Below the pieces are notes generated by a model. That model had not been told where the DNA came from. It saw only the letters and a list, made by a program, of their open reading frames with translations, and made no database searches. Shown here one piece after another: positions 31,676-42,757 of a stretch of 64,000 bases of DNA (its first letter is position 1; each line of letters starts with the position of its first letter). The DNA is from Undaria pinnatifida (lineage: Eukaryota; Sar; Phaeophyceae; Laminariales; Alariaceae): NCBI GenBank assembly GCA_012845835.1, contig JABAKD010000009.1:9544330-9608329 (forward strand). The letters are read 5' to 3'. The position numbers were made by a program, and so were the translations under genes.

Positions 31676-32605
31676 CCGTTTGCTTCGACTTGACGTGCTT
31701 CGTTAGTTTGGTGGTGAATCTTACTGGTAGCTCCTGCGGTCGGCGACGAATCTCTTGTCGTTGCAAAAAATCGCAGCGGCACTTGGCAAGTTGATGCCGT
31801 CAATCAGGTAATTACGTGGTGTATCATACGGCTAAAGCCAAACAAAGGTGCGGCTGCAAAATAGCACGGCGGCAGTGTCGGCGCGGTACGTGACGTGGAA
31901 GGCATTGCGTTGCTATTTTCCGTGTAACCCGTCGTTGACAGGGTGAGAGTGGTTCGTTTCTATCCCCTTAGACAATAGGGGATGAACATTCGGCAGTGGT
32001 CAACGTACGCGGCTAGTGAACGCAGGCGTGGGTTATCACGATTTCTTATTTTTTTACAGTACACGGTGCTGCACGCGGTGTTGCCGTGCGTTGGAGTGCG
32101 GCTGGCGAGTGGTGGTGTTTCTCGCGCGCACGCCGGGCAGTTTAAGCGTAGGACGCCCAAACGAAGAAAAAAGTTTCGAACCGCATTGCGGTCTTGGGGC
32201 ATGCGCTTTCTTTCTCGTCTCTTTCTCGACGAATTATCGTCCAAGTAATCTTGAAGAATAATCCTCCAAGTTTATCGTCGTCTCGGGGTTTGCATGATCA
32301 AATATCTCGTCACAGATCCAACAATAAAACCGAAAACACTCGGAAAGCCAACGCACAATCTCTTCGCTATTAATTACGGTACTTCCCCCCAACTGCTACT
32401 GCTGCTGCGATGGGGCAATCCTCCCACTGCCTATTGCAATGTCTACACGCGACACCTCGAAGTGCTGTTTCATTAAAAACCAAACCTGGATCAACGCTTG
32501 CAATTCTCCACGTGCAATCCTTGTCGTATGCACGAAACGAAGAGCAACCTGTGCCTAGAGCACGACGTGGGCGAACTCTTGACAGTAGAAAAAAAAAACC
32601 GCGCC
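31676..32605. other. Intergenic, between convergent kinase and hydroxylase genes
   Basis: No exon supported. Should hold the 3' UTRs of both genes; no clear polyadenylation signal was picked out. Confidence 0.5.
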
Positions 32606-33777
32606 TTACAACGGTTTCATTCGTTTCCGCTGTCGTTCGTCGCCCGATTCCCCTTTCCCATCATCTTCCACCCCTCCACCCCCCTCTTGCCCCCCCCCCT
32701 CCCCTCCCTCTCCCCCCTTGTCCTCCTCCTCTTCTTCCTCCTCCTCTCCTTCCGGTACCGTCTCCAGCATCGTCCGCACTCCGACCCCCCCTTCACCCTC
32801 GCTGCTGTAATTATCACCGTCTTGATCATAATCTTCGTCCTCACTATCGCTCTCCCCACCCACCACGAGGTATTCGCCCATGACGTCAAAGCGGCTGCCT
32901 GGAGCGGCCGAGCTCAAGTACTTCACGAAACTTGCGATTCCGGCGTCGTCTCGCAGCACCAGGCTTAGCGTGTTCGACGCCGCGGACACGGAAACCAGCG
33001 ACCCGCCCTCGTCGGCCTTATAGACAGCAGCGTCGTTTTTTCCGCCGCCGTTGGCTTTCTCTTCAGGAGCGCTGCTGCTACTGCTGCTGGGTTCGCCTTG
33101 CTTAACACCTCTGCCGCCGCTGCCGCTACCACTACCGCCGCCGCCTTCGCTGCTACTGCCGCCATTCCCCTTCCCCTGCTGCGGTGGAACAGGCGTATCC
33201 TCCTTATCAGCGTCTTCGTCGTCGCCACCGAGATACGTCACGTAGCCCCCGACCTCGTCCTGCCTCCACGCCGCCTCCTTGTACGGCTCCCGATCGTCCA
33301 CGAAACACAACACCACATCCAGCACCATGTACTCCTCCTCCTCTTCCCCCCCCTCCTTCTTCTCCCCCCCCTCCCGCTTCTCCCCGCCCTCTTCCGCCTC
33401 GTGCTCCCCCGTGCCGTTTTCACCGTGGTGGCGACCCTTCCCACTCGAGTTCTCCTCTGTCCCCTTATTCGGCGACGCTGCACTTTTAACGGCGTTTTCG
33501 CGGTCTCTCCCACCGCCAGCACCGCCGCTTTTTGCGCCGCGTTTCAATTCCCAAGGCGCCCCAGGCGTTGCAAGGGTGTAGTCCAGCCCGGGGCGGAAGC
33601 GCCGGGCTTGCCGGCGCGAGCCGATCACCGGCGCATCTCCCAACATTTTCTGCAGGAAAGCCCTGAAAGCTTGACCCCGGAAGAGCTGCGTGTTTCACAA
33701 TCACGTGCGCATCGGAGGAGGCAAACGAGGATCCGCACGAAAGTAAAATGCATGTCATTATTTCTCCTATCCGCCTC

Positions 33778-33814
<37 letters not shown>

Positions 33815-36800
33815 ATATCTGCTTTGTCTATCTGCCTGCATGTCGGTCGGTTTGTACGCCTTTCTCCCTCTGTCAGCGTTTGCTGCGCTCGCAACGTGGT
33901 ACAGCGAAATGTTAGTCTCCCTGCTTCGGGCAAGTGCCGTTGCGGATGTGGCACTACTCTCCCATTTATCCTGGTCATCCCTTGGTCCACGCCTTGTGGT
34001 GCCATACAGACATGTCATTTTCAGCGACGAAGCCCGCCACAACAGGCATACAAGGAATTTCTCGAAGAAGTACCCGTACACTTTACACGTGCTTCACATC
34101 CATGCAACACACGCTATACAAGCAGTTCAAAGCGATGAAGGACAAGTAGCGCACCGGTGATGAATCAAAAACAAGTTAATTAACACACCGTGCTACACTT
34201 CAAAGATGAGATACACACGCGGAACTCTATATAACACTTCACAACCGTGAGCCAAATCAATTGTGTAGCGTGTGCTTTTACGGGGGACCCTAGTAAATAG
34301 GACCTACGGTGGAGACAAAAACCTATATTTTCATCTATTTTTACCAACAATATTTGGTCCTACTTACTATCGTCCTCCGTAAAAGGTTTCCACTTGGAAT
34401 GCGGTTGGCCTACAACACCAGGGGTATCGCAAGTTGAAAAAGGGGAACACACGCGTTCCTGTAGACGCGTGCCACGGTAGAGGTGCGCCACTTTTTTTCT
34501 AATACTACCCCTCACTTTACGGGGGTTAAGACATGTCCTTCTTAACCCCAAGAACTGATTTGGAGAAAAATAAAACCTGCTTTATCGCGGATGAAAAATC
34601 CCCATGGCCTAGGTATAAAACGAAAATAATCGTGCAAGAAAAAAAAAGAAGAGACCAATTTCCGAATATTTCGGATCAAGACACCCCGTGCTTCAGAGAC
34701 CGTTTCAGACGAAAAGTGCCACCTCTATCGAAGAAGGAGTCTTTGAGCTAACCAGGTACAGCATAGAAAACATCTCTTGAAAACCAGAAAAAAAATTACT
34801 TACCCACTAGACACCGTGCAAGTAACCAGGCAACCAACACCGTCCAGCCCAAAACGAGTTCATAGTTTAGACTATCGTGGACCGTGGCGCTCCTACCTTG
34901 TCTCTGAGTTGTCGGAGCAACGCGCCGATCTCGTCGTCTTCGGCCTCAGGTCCCTCACCTAGGCCAATCAAACATCGTGGCAACGAAGAACGCGCGTTAC
35001 GTATGCAGATGGGCGACGTCACTATCCTACGTAGTGTAGAATCAGTCACCATGTTGATACAACTATGTCATCGACCTCTGAAGCGGTGTTCTTTCGTGGG
35101 TTCGATCTGAGCCAAAGTAGTTTGCATCGCGAATGCTTTGAACCTCCGCGGGGGAAGAGCTGGGTGTTTGGAAGAACACACGTTTGAGGCGGATCTATGA
35201 GAGGGGCAGGAGGCAGTGGTGAACGCGACGTAGGATGAAAAACATGCGAGACACACACAGGATCCGATGGATAGGAAAATAGTATGTCTTTATGATCCCT
35301 GAGTTCGAGCTTGAACGAATTGAAACGGCGGAAGAAAACCATACAACACCAACCAAACAACCACCGCTACCACCACCAACACCACCAACACCACCAACAA
35401 CAACAACATCAATAGCGGGCAACCGAAAAATACACACGCTACCAGCGCATCGGCGCATGCTTAGAAGCGGAGCACATACTCCAGACCCCTCAAGAGTGAT
35501 CGTACCCGGGTCTGTGACGGAGAGGCGCAGCATTCGTTGTCGGTGCGGCGGGCCCGCCTTTCTCCACCCCCCTCGCACCCCCGCGTCGAAGGGCGACGCC
35601 TCCATGTACCCCAGGCCATCGGCGCGGTCGGAGGCGATCACGGCGTCGACTATTTTCTCGGCAATGTCGTCCTTAACCGTTGAGCGCGTGTAGAAAAATT
35701 AGCATCCGGGGGGACGGGCGGGGAACGGACAGAGAGAGCGACCCAGAGAGGGGAGGAGGGGAGAGAGGGGTCGCAAAAACGGTTTACTAGCGACTAAAAA
35801 AGTTGCCGGTATGTTTCTTGTGCAGGGCGGGTGGGGGAGAGAGGAAGAGAGGGAGGGAGGGAGGGAGGGGGGGAGAAAGGGAGGGAGGGAGGGGAGGATA
35901 GCTAACACAACGCAACCGTTAACGACAACAAAACATTAGGAATCTTTGTGCAAGCCCGAACTCATAGCAGCAAACCAAATGACGAGATAATAAACCGTAT
36001 CACCGACCCCTTCAGAACTGCACCCCGTGCTCTGGAGAACACAAAAATACTTGGAACATGTGGGGGAAAACACATTTACCAGGTAGTATTTTAAGGGTAA
36101 AACACTGCAAACCTGGAGAACTTTTCGAGACCGGTACGTGTAGCGAACCACAAACTTCATGTTTTTCACCGCAAAACGGTGTAACCGCTACGAAAGAAGG
36201 GCGCGTCAAGCGACCCCAAGGGGGGGGGAACACACGCAGGGACCAGCGACCTTCCTCAACTTTGCAGAGTCTCGATTGGGTACCTTCAGAAAGCGGTGGA
36301 GCTGGATGGTGGAACCGTTTTCGTTGAACGCAGCCGCACACTGGTCCGCCATAGACGGGGCGAGGTACTCGGGATTCACCCACTCGGCCAGCTCTTTCAA
36401 ACCCTGGAGGGGATCAGGGACAGGTATTGTAGGGTCACATTGAAAGCATCTAGGGTGTGCACGAAGGGGTTCACACAGCTGAGTTGCAACAGGAACAATA
36501 AAAAAAAACACACACACAGGGCAGCATCTTTGCACGAAAAAGCGAAAAACGGTACCTACCTGTACGGGCACGCGCAATTGGGGTACGTGGGCAGTTCGGG
36601 TACACAGCCATTTTCACAATCGGGGTGTTCCTGTTGCGGAAAAAAATCTAGAGAAACACCCCCCCCCTGTTATGCCGCACACTAATTCCGAGCAATGTCT
36701 ACAAACAAGCGGGTACAGGTCTAAGGGGCTAGCCTCTAGGGGGCTTCAGAGAGAAAATAATGACGGGACAAAACTGACAACTGCAGGATCAGCCACACGA

Positions 36801-39800
36801 AGCGAAACGGGCTGCTAGGTTAAGGTATGATCATGTTGATCACTTTAATGCTATGGGACTCCAACGCAAGGAGCTGCACGACACGCGCGTATTGATAGTA
36901 TTGACCATATATATCGTGTGCTGCGCATGCATACTATGGTAATGATCGCATTTCTTGTTTTGTCGCTATACTAGAATCAAGTCCCAAGACGATTAGGGCG
37001 ATGAACCCGTGCCCTCGTGCCACGTGCAAAAAACTACTCGTAGCCGACAACGGTAGCTCACAACCACGCCACACTTCGAGACCTCTTCAGCGCACCACGG
37101 GCTGTTCACCTTCGCTGCACAAGGTACACGCTAACTAGGAACACGCTGATCCTCACGCTGGCACCGTCGAAACCGTCGGTGAATGCGGCGCAATCAGCTC
37201 ACCTCAGAACCATCAAAATCGTCCGTGAATGCGGCACAATCAGAGCGGTCGTCGCCCGCCGACACCCCCCCGTCTCCCGCCGCGCTCTTCAGCTGCTCCA
37301 GGGTTGAAGTCGCTCCTGGTGTTTCGCCCTCGGAGTCAGAGCTTCCGTTGCCGTCGAGCGTGCGCTCGGGCCAATCCCCCATCTCTGACGGGAGAGCCGC
37401 GTGGAACCAGCCTGACACCGCAAGGCGCGGTTTGTGCTCGTTGTACACCTACCGCGCGTGTGGCGTTAGCACTTTAAAAACTGCAGCCATGTATCTGGGG
37501 ACATATTACTTGGGCTTAGGGTGGAGAAAAAATCGAACTAGCAAAAGGGCTCCCGTCAACTCCAACTTTCGGAGGAAGCTGGACCGCAACCGCACCGTGG
37601 ACGTGCTCTGTGTATCACGTCGGGATACGTTGCGGCTCAGCGGGTCTCTCCGCTCTGCAAAGCGGCGGCTCTTCACCAACTCGTGTACAGCGGTACTAGG
37701 CTTCACAAAAAAAAGAGAGTCGAAACTCTCACCAGACAAAGAAAACGTCCATCGGTTGTCTTACAACGCAACACCAAAATTCCCACCCTCAAGTTCTGTA
37801 GGGTTTGTGGATTCCGGTTAAGGGTATGAGAGTCTTACAGAACTTCCAGAAGTTTCGAATACGGGTATGAAAGTGATACAGAACTTCCAGAAGTTCCGGG
37901 TATTGTGGCACCGGCATACAGAACTCACAGAAGTTCCGGGCGGGTACAAAACATGCTGTACCCGTACCCCGGGTATTGTGGCACGGGTCTTACAGAACTT
38001 ACAGAAGTTCCGGGTACGGGTATGAAAGTCTTACAGAACTTCCAGAAGTTCCGGGTACGGGTATGAAAGTCCTACAAAACTTCCAGAAGTTCCGGGTATT
38101 GTGGCACGGGCGTACAGAACTTCCACAAGTTCCGGGAAGGTATAAACATGCTGTACCCGTACCCCGGGCCTTTGTGGCACCGGCGTACAAAACTTCCAGA
38201 AGTTCCGGGTACGGGTATGAGTGTCCTACAGAAGTTACAGAAGTTCTTGTCGGGTAATACCCGCGGTAAATACCCCGGGTATGGTTTTGTGTGGTTTTGT
38301 GTGCCCTACAGACAGAACGAAAATAGAAATTTCGGGTACGGGTAGGGTTGTACAGAACTCACAGAAGTCCCGGGTACGGATACGGGTAAATACCCGCCTC
38401 AAAAAGGGCAAACAAACAACAAACAAATTGACTGGACAAAAAAAGGCACAATTGTCAACGAATTTCCAATTACAGCGATTGGCATACTGCATACACGGAT
38501 GGACTCATAGGAAACCCCCGTGCGCGCGCCCCCCCCTTCGTTCCTTGTGACACCTGTTCCCTATTCCAGACACGCGTAGCACCCCTCCCCCCCCCCCGCC
38601 CAAGCACCCCCCCCCCCCTCTCGTCCCGTGGAACACCTGTTGGAACACCTGTTCCCTATCCAAGCTATGATCCAAGATATGTACGCGCACCTCTTGGACG
38701 TCGTGAAAGCTGACGCCCGGTTGAACGGCGAACAGTACCATCTGGTTCCACCTCGGCGGTATGGTCTTGCTCGGCGCATAGGCGGGTACTCCTGGCACGC
38801 CCTCCGTCTCGAGCGGGTACAGCTGCAGCCCACCACCGTCGGGCTTCTCGCCCGACCCCCAGTCTTTGTCCACGAGGTACAAGATGTACGACACCTATTC
38901 CGTTGCGTGATTATACGACATCTAAGTACATAGGCCATGGCATATAAACAACAGAATAGTCTAGGCTAATGCGCTTATTAAATAGTTACTATTGGTGTTA
39001 TTAATAGTCTACTTACTTAACCGTTTCACCACGACAAAAAAGTCCTACCCGAGATCCAACTAAAGAGTGGGGGGCTCCCAGTATCGCCGGTATGTGCCAG
39101 TCCAGTTTATCGGCACTAGTCAGGGCACCGGCCCTACTGGGAGTAGGGTTACCAATGAAAGTTACTAAGAGTTCCACGTGTGCCAAGCGATTACACCGGC
39201 ACTACAAAGAGCAGTGGCACTACTCAGCCGGCACTAATGTGAACCCCTCGCTGTAGTTTGTCCCCCAAAAAGTGCGTGCGGTTCTGAAAAGGTTAAGGGG
39301 GGCTCCTGCTTTCAGTCCCACACAAGAGGCGTCATTGCCGGTGTTGGATCTCTTGTGCTTGGTTCCAATTTTTAGCAGGCCGAACCAAATACTACAACAC
39401 ACCTGGTGTATACGAAAATACATACTCGCCAGCAACGGGATAACCCGACCAAGGCAGCTTACACCCGCACATATCATACATTCGACGCATTCGAAGAACA
39501 CCGACACCGACACCGACATATGCACCTACAACTACACCTGCAACAGTATGATACACCAGGCACAGCGGTGGTCGTCTCCCTATAGTCCCGGTATGTGAAA
39601 ACCGACAATACCCGCACTGTACCGGACACCGGCACTGGGTATAGTACCGACGCTGGTACTAATATAGCGGGTTCCAGTCGTACCAAGCGATTTCGCCGGC
39701 ACTATGGTACCGGCAGTAGGCACTGTTCAATCGGCAGATGCACGGAGACCCCCACTACCATGTCTCGTAAAGCAATACGTGTATACCTTCCTGGTCCCAA

Positions 39801-42258
39801 TGACATCATCGTGGCAGAGCAGGTGTCCCGTGTGGCCAAACGCGTTGGCCGAGAGGTCGATCTGCTCTCCGCTCAAAGGCCCGGACCCCGTGAGGGACTG
39901 AACTAGCCGCCGAAACTCCAAAGAATACAAGCCGTCCCGTATGGCGAAGAGGGAAGGGAGGAGGCGCTTCGATTCTTCCGGAAGGCCGTCCATGTTTGCC
40001 AGGTCACCGGTTTGGTACACCTGACAAGTTTTTTTAACGGTGTTTACATTGCGGGCAATCGGAAAATAACCCCTTCATTAGCGTCAACCTTAGCAAAGAT
40101 ATTCGACCGCTGAAAAAACTCGCTTAACTTAGGTACAAGGGCGTGAAGGACCGGACCGGGCAGCCGCACCGCTTGAGCTGTGCCACCACTTGCGTGCGCA
40201 CAAGACTGGGCAGGGTCGTTCTCAACGTCATTCGCAGGTCATGACAAGTACCAGCATGCGCAGTGAGTTACTAAGCTCTCTTCGTCGAGTTGACAAAGAG
40301 GCCGCACCGAGCCGGCCGGCCGAACAAGTTCGCTGAGGGCAATAGCTGAGACTTTTGAAGCGTTGGGCGTTGTAGGCGACGAGTTGGTGATAAATTTCAC
40401 TCCCTAAGGCACCGACACCTGATTGCGAGTCAGGCCGATTCCAGTGAGAAAACCTCGCGGGTGACCTTCACGGGGGGTTGCTGCTATAGTGAAGGTTCTG
40501 TGCCGGGCGGACGATTGTTTTGCGAGCCAACTGAAGTTCGGTGTCGTTAGGATCAACCCTCGTTGAATTTGGAAGAATACCGAAATTTCACCAAAAAAAA
40601 ACTGAAATACTGCATAGTACATATCGTTGGGATCGACCCTTATTTTATTTTTTTTAAAGTTTACCTGACGTCGGTGGCTGATATTATCTTCATAAAAGAT
40701 ATTTCGCATATATACCAGGGGGGTGCGATTTGGGGTGTCTAAGAGAACTAACAACCCAGATTATGTCATGATTGAAACCTCAAAAACTGGATCTAACTGG
40801 ATCTAATGCTGTACGATTATACCCGGTGTTCAGAAGTCAGAACGGTGGGTTTTGCTCTGTAGTAGAATACGCACGTACCATCAAGCGTCTCTTTGAGCAG
40901 CAGTGGAGATAACGACCCACTTTTTACAAAGATATATTGTTAACAGGACTTTATTAGACACAAGAAAGGAAAGCATCTCCAATGTTCAGTCTTCCTTCTC
41001 CTATGTCACGACTGACTAACTGCTGTGGTCGTGTCGAGCTCTTTACTGTTGTGTAGACGCGACACCTATTCCTGATTTTGTTTGCTGTAAGCAAATACGA
41101 AAGCGTGGGTGTTTTTTTTGCCCCTTGTGTGGGTACCAGTCCCTATTCCCTAGATTGTACCGCCTCCTTATCACTAAAATCCTTCAAGATCATCCTCTCA
41201 CTCCTCGAGGCAGACTCTGAGGTGTTCCCTCATCGTTGACCCTCGAGCGTGTGCGGTTGCGCACATGAACCACCTCGGTGTGTCTCCCCACCTCCACCAC
41301 AGAAAGAGAAAACCTGCGAAGGGACTACAGTTCCACACTTGAACGCTTTGTTTTTCGCCCTACGGACAACGGATCTCCGTGATACCAAGATGATCACGTC
41401 TTTATTGCGGGCGCTTCGAAAATAAGAAACCCCTCAGTTAGTGGACGATGCGTCGACTGCTGACGTTAATACTGCATGTATCCTTTCATAAACACATGAC
41501 GATGGGTGAGTCCCCTTCGTCGGATGTCAAAACGAAAGCCAGAGTCGTTTGTCGTGAGGTAGTCTATAGGATCAGAGCACTACGCGGAGCTGGTTCGTGG
41601 TCGACTACTACTACTGGTGGTGTTGCACCCGCGTAGAGCACACCCTAGGATAGCCGTGTACCCGTGTGGAGACAACCATTCGACGCCACACCACGACGCC
41701 GCCCGCAGGCCACAGGCCACCGCCCACAGCTTTGAGGTTCAGCATGACTGTCAGCCAGTATCATACCGGTAGCGGGAACAATCAGTACTGCTGTACGAAG
41801 GTACGAATCTACAGCAGCACAGCAGCAGTAACAACTGCAGTAGAACAACAGGAGTATGAATACCAGAAAGTCACCACCACAACTTTTGATTATTAATAGC
41901 CTACACCGACAAGTCCAGCATTATCTTTGCAGAGCGGGACGCTACCGCAGACAGTAAGCAACAGGCTTGCAGACTATGTACACCAGACCTACGTACAGCA
42001 TACCTTGAAAATGTCGGTCTCCTTGAGAGTGGCCTGCATGTTGGTCTTCAGCTCTTCGCATGCTGTGCGCAGCACGGCATCGTCCATGAGGTCGGGTATA
42101 ACCAGGTGTCGGTATGGCGTGGAAATCTTGTAGTCTCCCTGTAGCCGAGCCACCGCATCTGGCTCGAATAAGCTAGCTCGCAGCGGTTGCCGGGGAGCGG
42201 GGACTTCACTCGTGCCCTCACCATTCTCCTGACCCTTTTCAACACCGTTGTCGGCCAT
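32606..42258 (-). CDS. OGFOD1: Prolyl hydroxylase of the TPA1/OFD1/OGFOD1 family, eight exons
   Basis: Exons on the minus strand: 42258-42004, 40020-39787, 38894-38691, 37448-37203, 36403-36284, 35671-35506, 34958-34897, 33685-32606; all GT-AG, one phase-1 junction, 788 residues. A 2-oxoglutarate/Fe(II) dioxygenase. The N-terminal part has STPYRHLVIPDL and KETDIFKVYQTGDLAN; HLLCHDDVIG holds the Fe ligands His and Asp (about 155 and 157), FHDVQE the distal His (about 227), KPRLAVSGWFH the 2-oxoglutarate Arg (about 239). The C-terminal non-catalytic domain shows ELAEWVNPEYL, RRFRPGLDYTLA, DVVLCFVDD and NTLSLVLRD...FVKYLS. It is longer than human OGFOD1 because of Gly/Ser- and Glu-rich inserts in the last exon. 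Relatives hydroxylate a proline of ribosomal protein S23 (uS12). Confidence is high for identity, a little lower for the exon 6-7 junction. Confidence 0.87.
33779..33812. repeat. (GTCT)n microsatellite
   Basis: Eight or so CTGT/GTCT units, in the last intron of the hydroxylase gene. Confidence 0.9.
34465..34730 (-). mobile_element. TIR element of the CGTGCTACG family, inverted
   Basis: Left end CGCGTGCCACGGTAGAGGTG; right end (reverse complement) CGATAGAGGTGGCACTTTTCG. Interior shares GGGATTTTTCATCC (reverse) and ACATGTC phrases with the copy at 22006. It lies in intron 7 of the hydroxylase gene. Confidence 0.65.
37820..38370. repeat. Minisatellite in hydroxylase intron 3
   Basis: Some 12-14 copies of a degenerate 35-45 bp unit built on ACAGAACTTCCAGAAGTTCCGGGTACGGGTATGAAAGTC, between exons 3 and 4. 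AACTTCCAGAAGTT is an internal palindrome. Confidence 0.85.
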
Positions 42259-42757
42259 CGTGCGGTGTTGTAGGATTCAGGTTGGGTTGCCAGGTGTGAA
42301 CCACAAAAAGCGGTGCAATCAATTTCAAGTGTGCAAGGAGTTCCATAGGTCGGGTGAGGCGTTAGTACTAGCGGCGGAACAACCGAATCGAGCCGTTTCA
42401 GACGAAGCGCCAACATTCGCGACTATTAATAATCGCGACATCCCGACCCCCGACAATCGACGACAATCGACGTGCACACCGAAACATTGAGGCGTCGACA
42501 TTTCGAAACTTCAACAGTTATTGATGTGATGATCGTATATATCGAGGAAATTGACCCAATAGTCGAAATGTTTCGTGCCCAGAGTTATGATATCATCGAA
42601 GAGCTCAATCTCTTCACGACGCACGTATTGTATCAGCCACAAGTTTTTTCAACACCTCACTCGGTTGTGAGGTCGAGGATTTCGCCGACTCTCTCTCTTT
42701 TTTGCAAGCTGCGTGTGGTATCATACTTGGATTGCGCGCGTTTGCGTCTAAGCGAGA
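42259..42757. promoter_or_regulatory. Divergent promoter region between hydroxylase and LRR genes
   Basis: The two start codons are 499 bp apart on opposite strands, so this interval must hold both 5' UTRs and promoters unless upstream non-coding exons exist. A near-perfect 22-bp palindrome lies at 42417-42438 (TCGCGA arms around an ATTAAT core). Confidence 0.5.

Noticed and set aside
33098-34138. 346-codon plus-strand ORF opposite the hydroxylase last exon
   Set aside because: It is the mirror of the Gly/Glu-rich coding strand and has no domain; the minus strand shows clear family motifs.
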